Assembly: GCF_001273775.1 (NCBI RefSeq)
Contig: NZ_CP011801.1
Location: forward strand, 2,086,001 to 2,150,000
Direction: 5' to 3'
DNA length: 64,000 bases
DNA from: Nitrospira moscoviensis
GTDB taxonomy: Bacteria > Nitrospirota > Nitrospiria > Nitrospirales > Nitrospiraceae
Positions within the stretch are counted from its first letter, which is position 1. Each line of letters opens with the position of its first letter. The position numbers were made by a program, and so were the translations under genes. The notes beneath the pieces are model-generated. The model did no database searches and was not told where the DNA came from. It saw only the letters and a list, made by a program, of their open reading frames with translations. Shown here in pieces: positions 63,672 through 64,000 of this stretch.

Positions 63672-64000
63672 TTACGAGCAGCCGCTGGTGGCGCCGCAAC
63701 TCACGCATTTCAGGCAGGTCCCGTTTCGGACCATGGTGAACTGCTTGCACTCGGGACAGGGATCGCCTTCGTAGCCCTTCACTTTGGCGCTTTGCACTTC
63801 GGTCAGCGTCAAGGTTTCCCGCATGATCTCGACCTGGCGGGCAGCCAAGCCGTGGCCGTTCCCATGCCCGTTCCCCTTCCCGCCGTTTCGGCGGATCGGC
63901 AGATGTTCGGTCAATACGGACGACTTGGCCAACGCATCGAGGTCCGCTTCTTCTTCGACGCACTCAGGATCCAACTCGTCCTTCTTCATCGAATCCATGC
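63672..64000 (-). CDS. nrdJ: C-terminal end of B12-dependent ribonucleotide reductase (partial)
   Basis: The last about 108 residues of a protein whose 5' part is beyond the window. The end has the zinc-ribbon tail EGDPCPECKQFTMVRNG then CLKCVSCGATSGCS that closes class II (adenosylcobalamin-dependent) ribonucleotide reductases, preceded by a Gly/Asn/His-rich linker. The Cys pair at the tail re-reduces the active-site disulfide. I cannot see the catalytic domain, so the assignment rests on this tail. A short separate ORF starting at ATG 63998 is an alternative. Confidence 0.7.
   Translation of the reverse strand, partial: MDSMKKDELDPECVEEEADLDALAKSSVLTEHLPIRRNGGKGNGHGNGHGLAARQVEIMRETLTLTEVQSAKVKGYEGDPCPECKQFTMVRNGTCLKCVSCGATSGCS

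Overview
The window looks like chromosomal DNA of a free-living, GC-rich Gram-negative bacterium. My best guess is Nitrospira or a near relative in the Nitrospirota. That guess rests on the mix of features: lipoprotein maturation genes (lgt, lnt) and lol genes, a GlrK/QseG-like sensor pair, a bacterial topoisomerase VI, an AddAB-like nuclease, a B12-type ribonucleotide reductase tail, and many small secreted proteins. No database search was run, so the taxonomy is inference.

Region by region. 1-6.2 kb: a sensor kinase with an overlapping lipoprotein, a membrane protein, and clpB. 6.2-13.1 kb: comM and scattered housekeeping or unknown genes, including a dienelactone-hydrolase fold that has lost its catalytic residues. 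13.1-20.3 kb: a low-density accessory stretch with many small ORFs, an RRM protein, a ribbon-helix-helix-like operon with a perfect palindromic operator, a duplicated 5' end of a short-chain dehydrogenase gene, DUF2283 genes (one decayed), hicBA, one intact tRNA-Leu(UAA) and one truncated tRNA-Leu. 20.3-37.1 kb: lgt on the plus strand, then a long minus-strand run with a zincin, a TPR lipoprotein, addA/addB-like genes, thioredoxin-like and AhpC-type proteins, an SF2 helicase, an aldo/keto reductase and top6A/top6B. 37.1-38.06 kb: the largest intergenic gap. 38.06-42 kb: an aldo/keto reductase, stress and membrane proteins, BON and PilZ proteins. 42-50.3 kb: a plus-strand block lnt-prfB-lysS-lolC-lolD and envelope proteins. 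50.4-58.4 kb: a minus-strand tryptophan operon in the order LysM lipoprotein-trpE-trpG-trpD-trpC-lipoprotein-trpF-trpB-trpA. 58.5-64 kb: ligA, a CNNM/CBS membrane protein, rlpA, an ACT-domain protein and the end of a probable nrdJ.

The most interesting regulatory signal is in front of the tryptophan operon. A good promoter (TTGACT-17-TATTCT) is followed by a 16-codon ORF that ends in two tandem Trp codons, and its stop codon touches the Shine-Dalgarno of the first gene. I read this as a candidate Trp-sensing leader peptide. A second regulatory unit is the 16.65-17.25 kb operon, which has an exact 10+1+10 bp palindrome over the expected start site.

A structural theme runs through the intergenic regions: hairpins built from short, degenerate, locally unique tandem words (ATCACT-like between trpB and trpA, GTGACGC-like between trpE and trpG, GACCAGATA-like between prfB and lysS, GATTTGGC-like between lolC and lolD, TTCGAA-like at 37.55 kb, and others). 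Some of these words have been absorbed into neighbouring proteins as terminal extensions. Several genes (lgt, lnt, a DUF799-like lipoprotein, an 8.3 kb secreted protein) have -10 boxes so close to the start codon that their mRNAs are probably leaderless.
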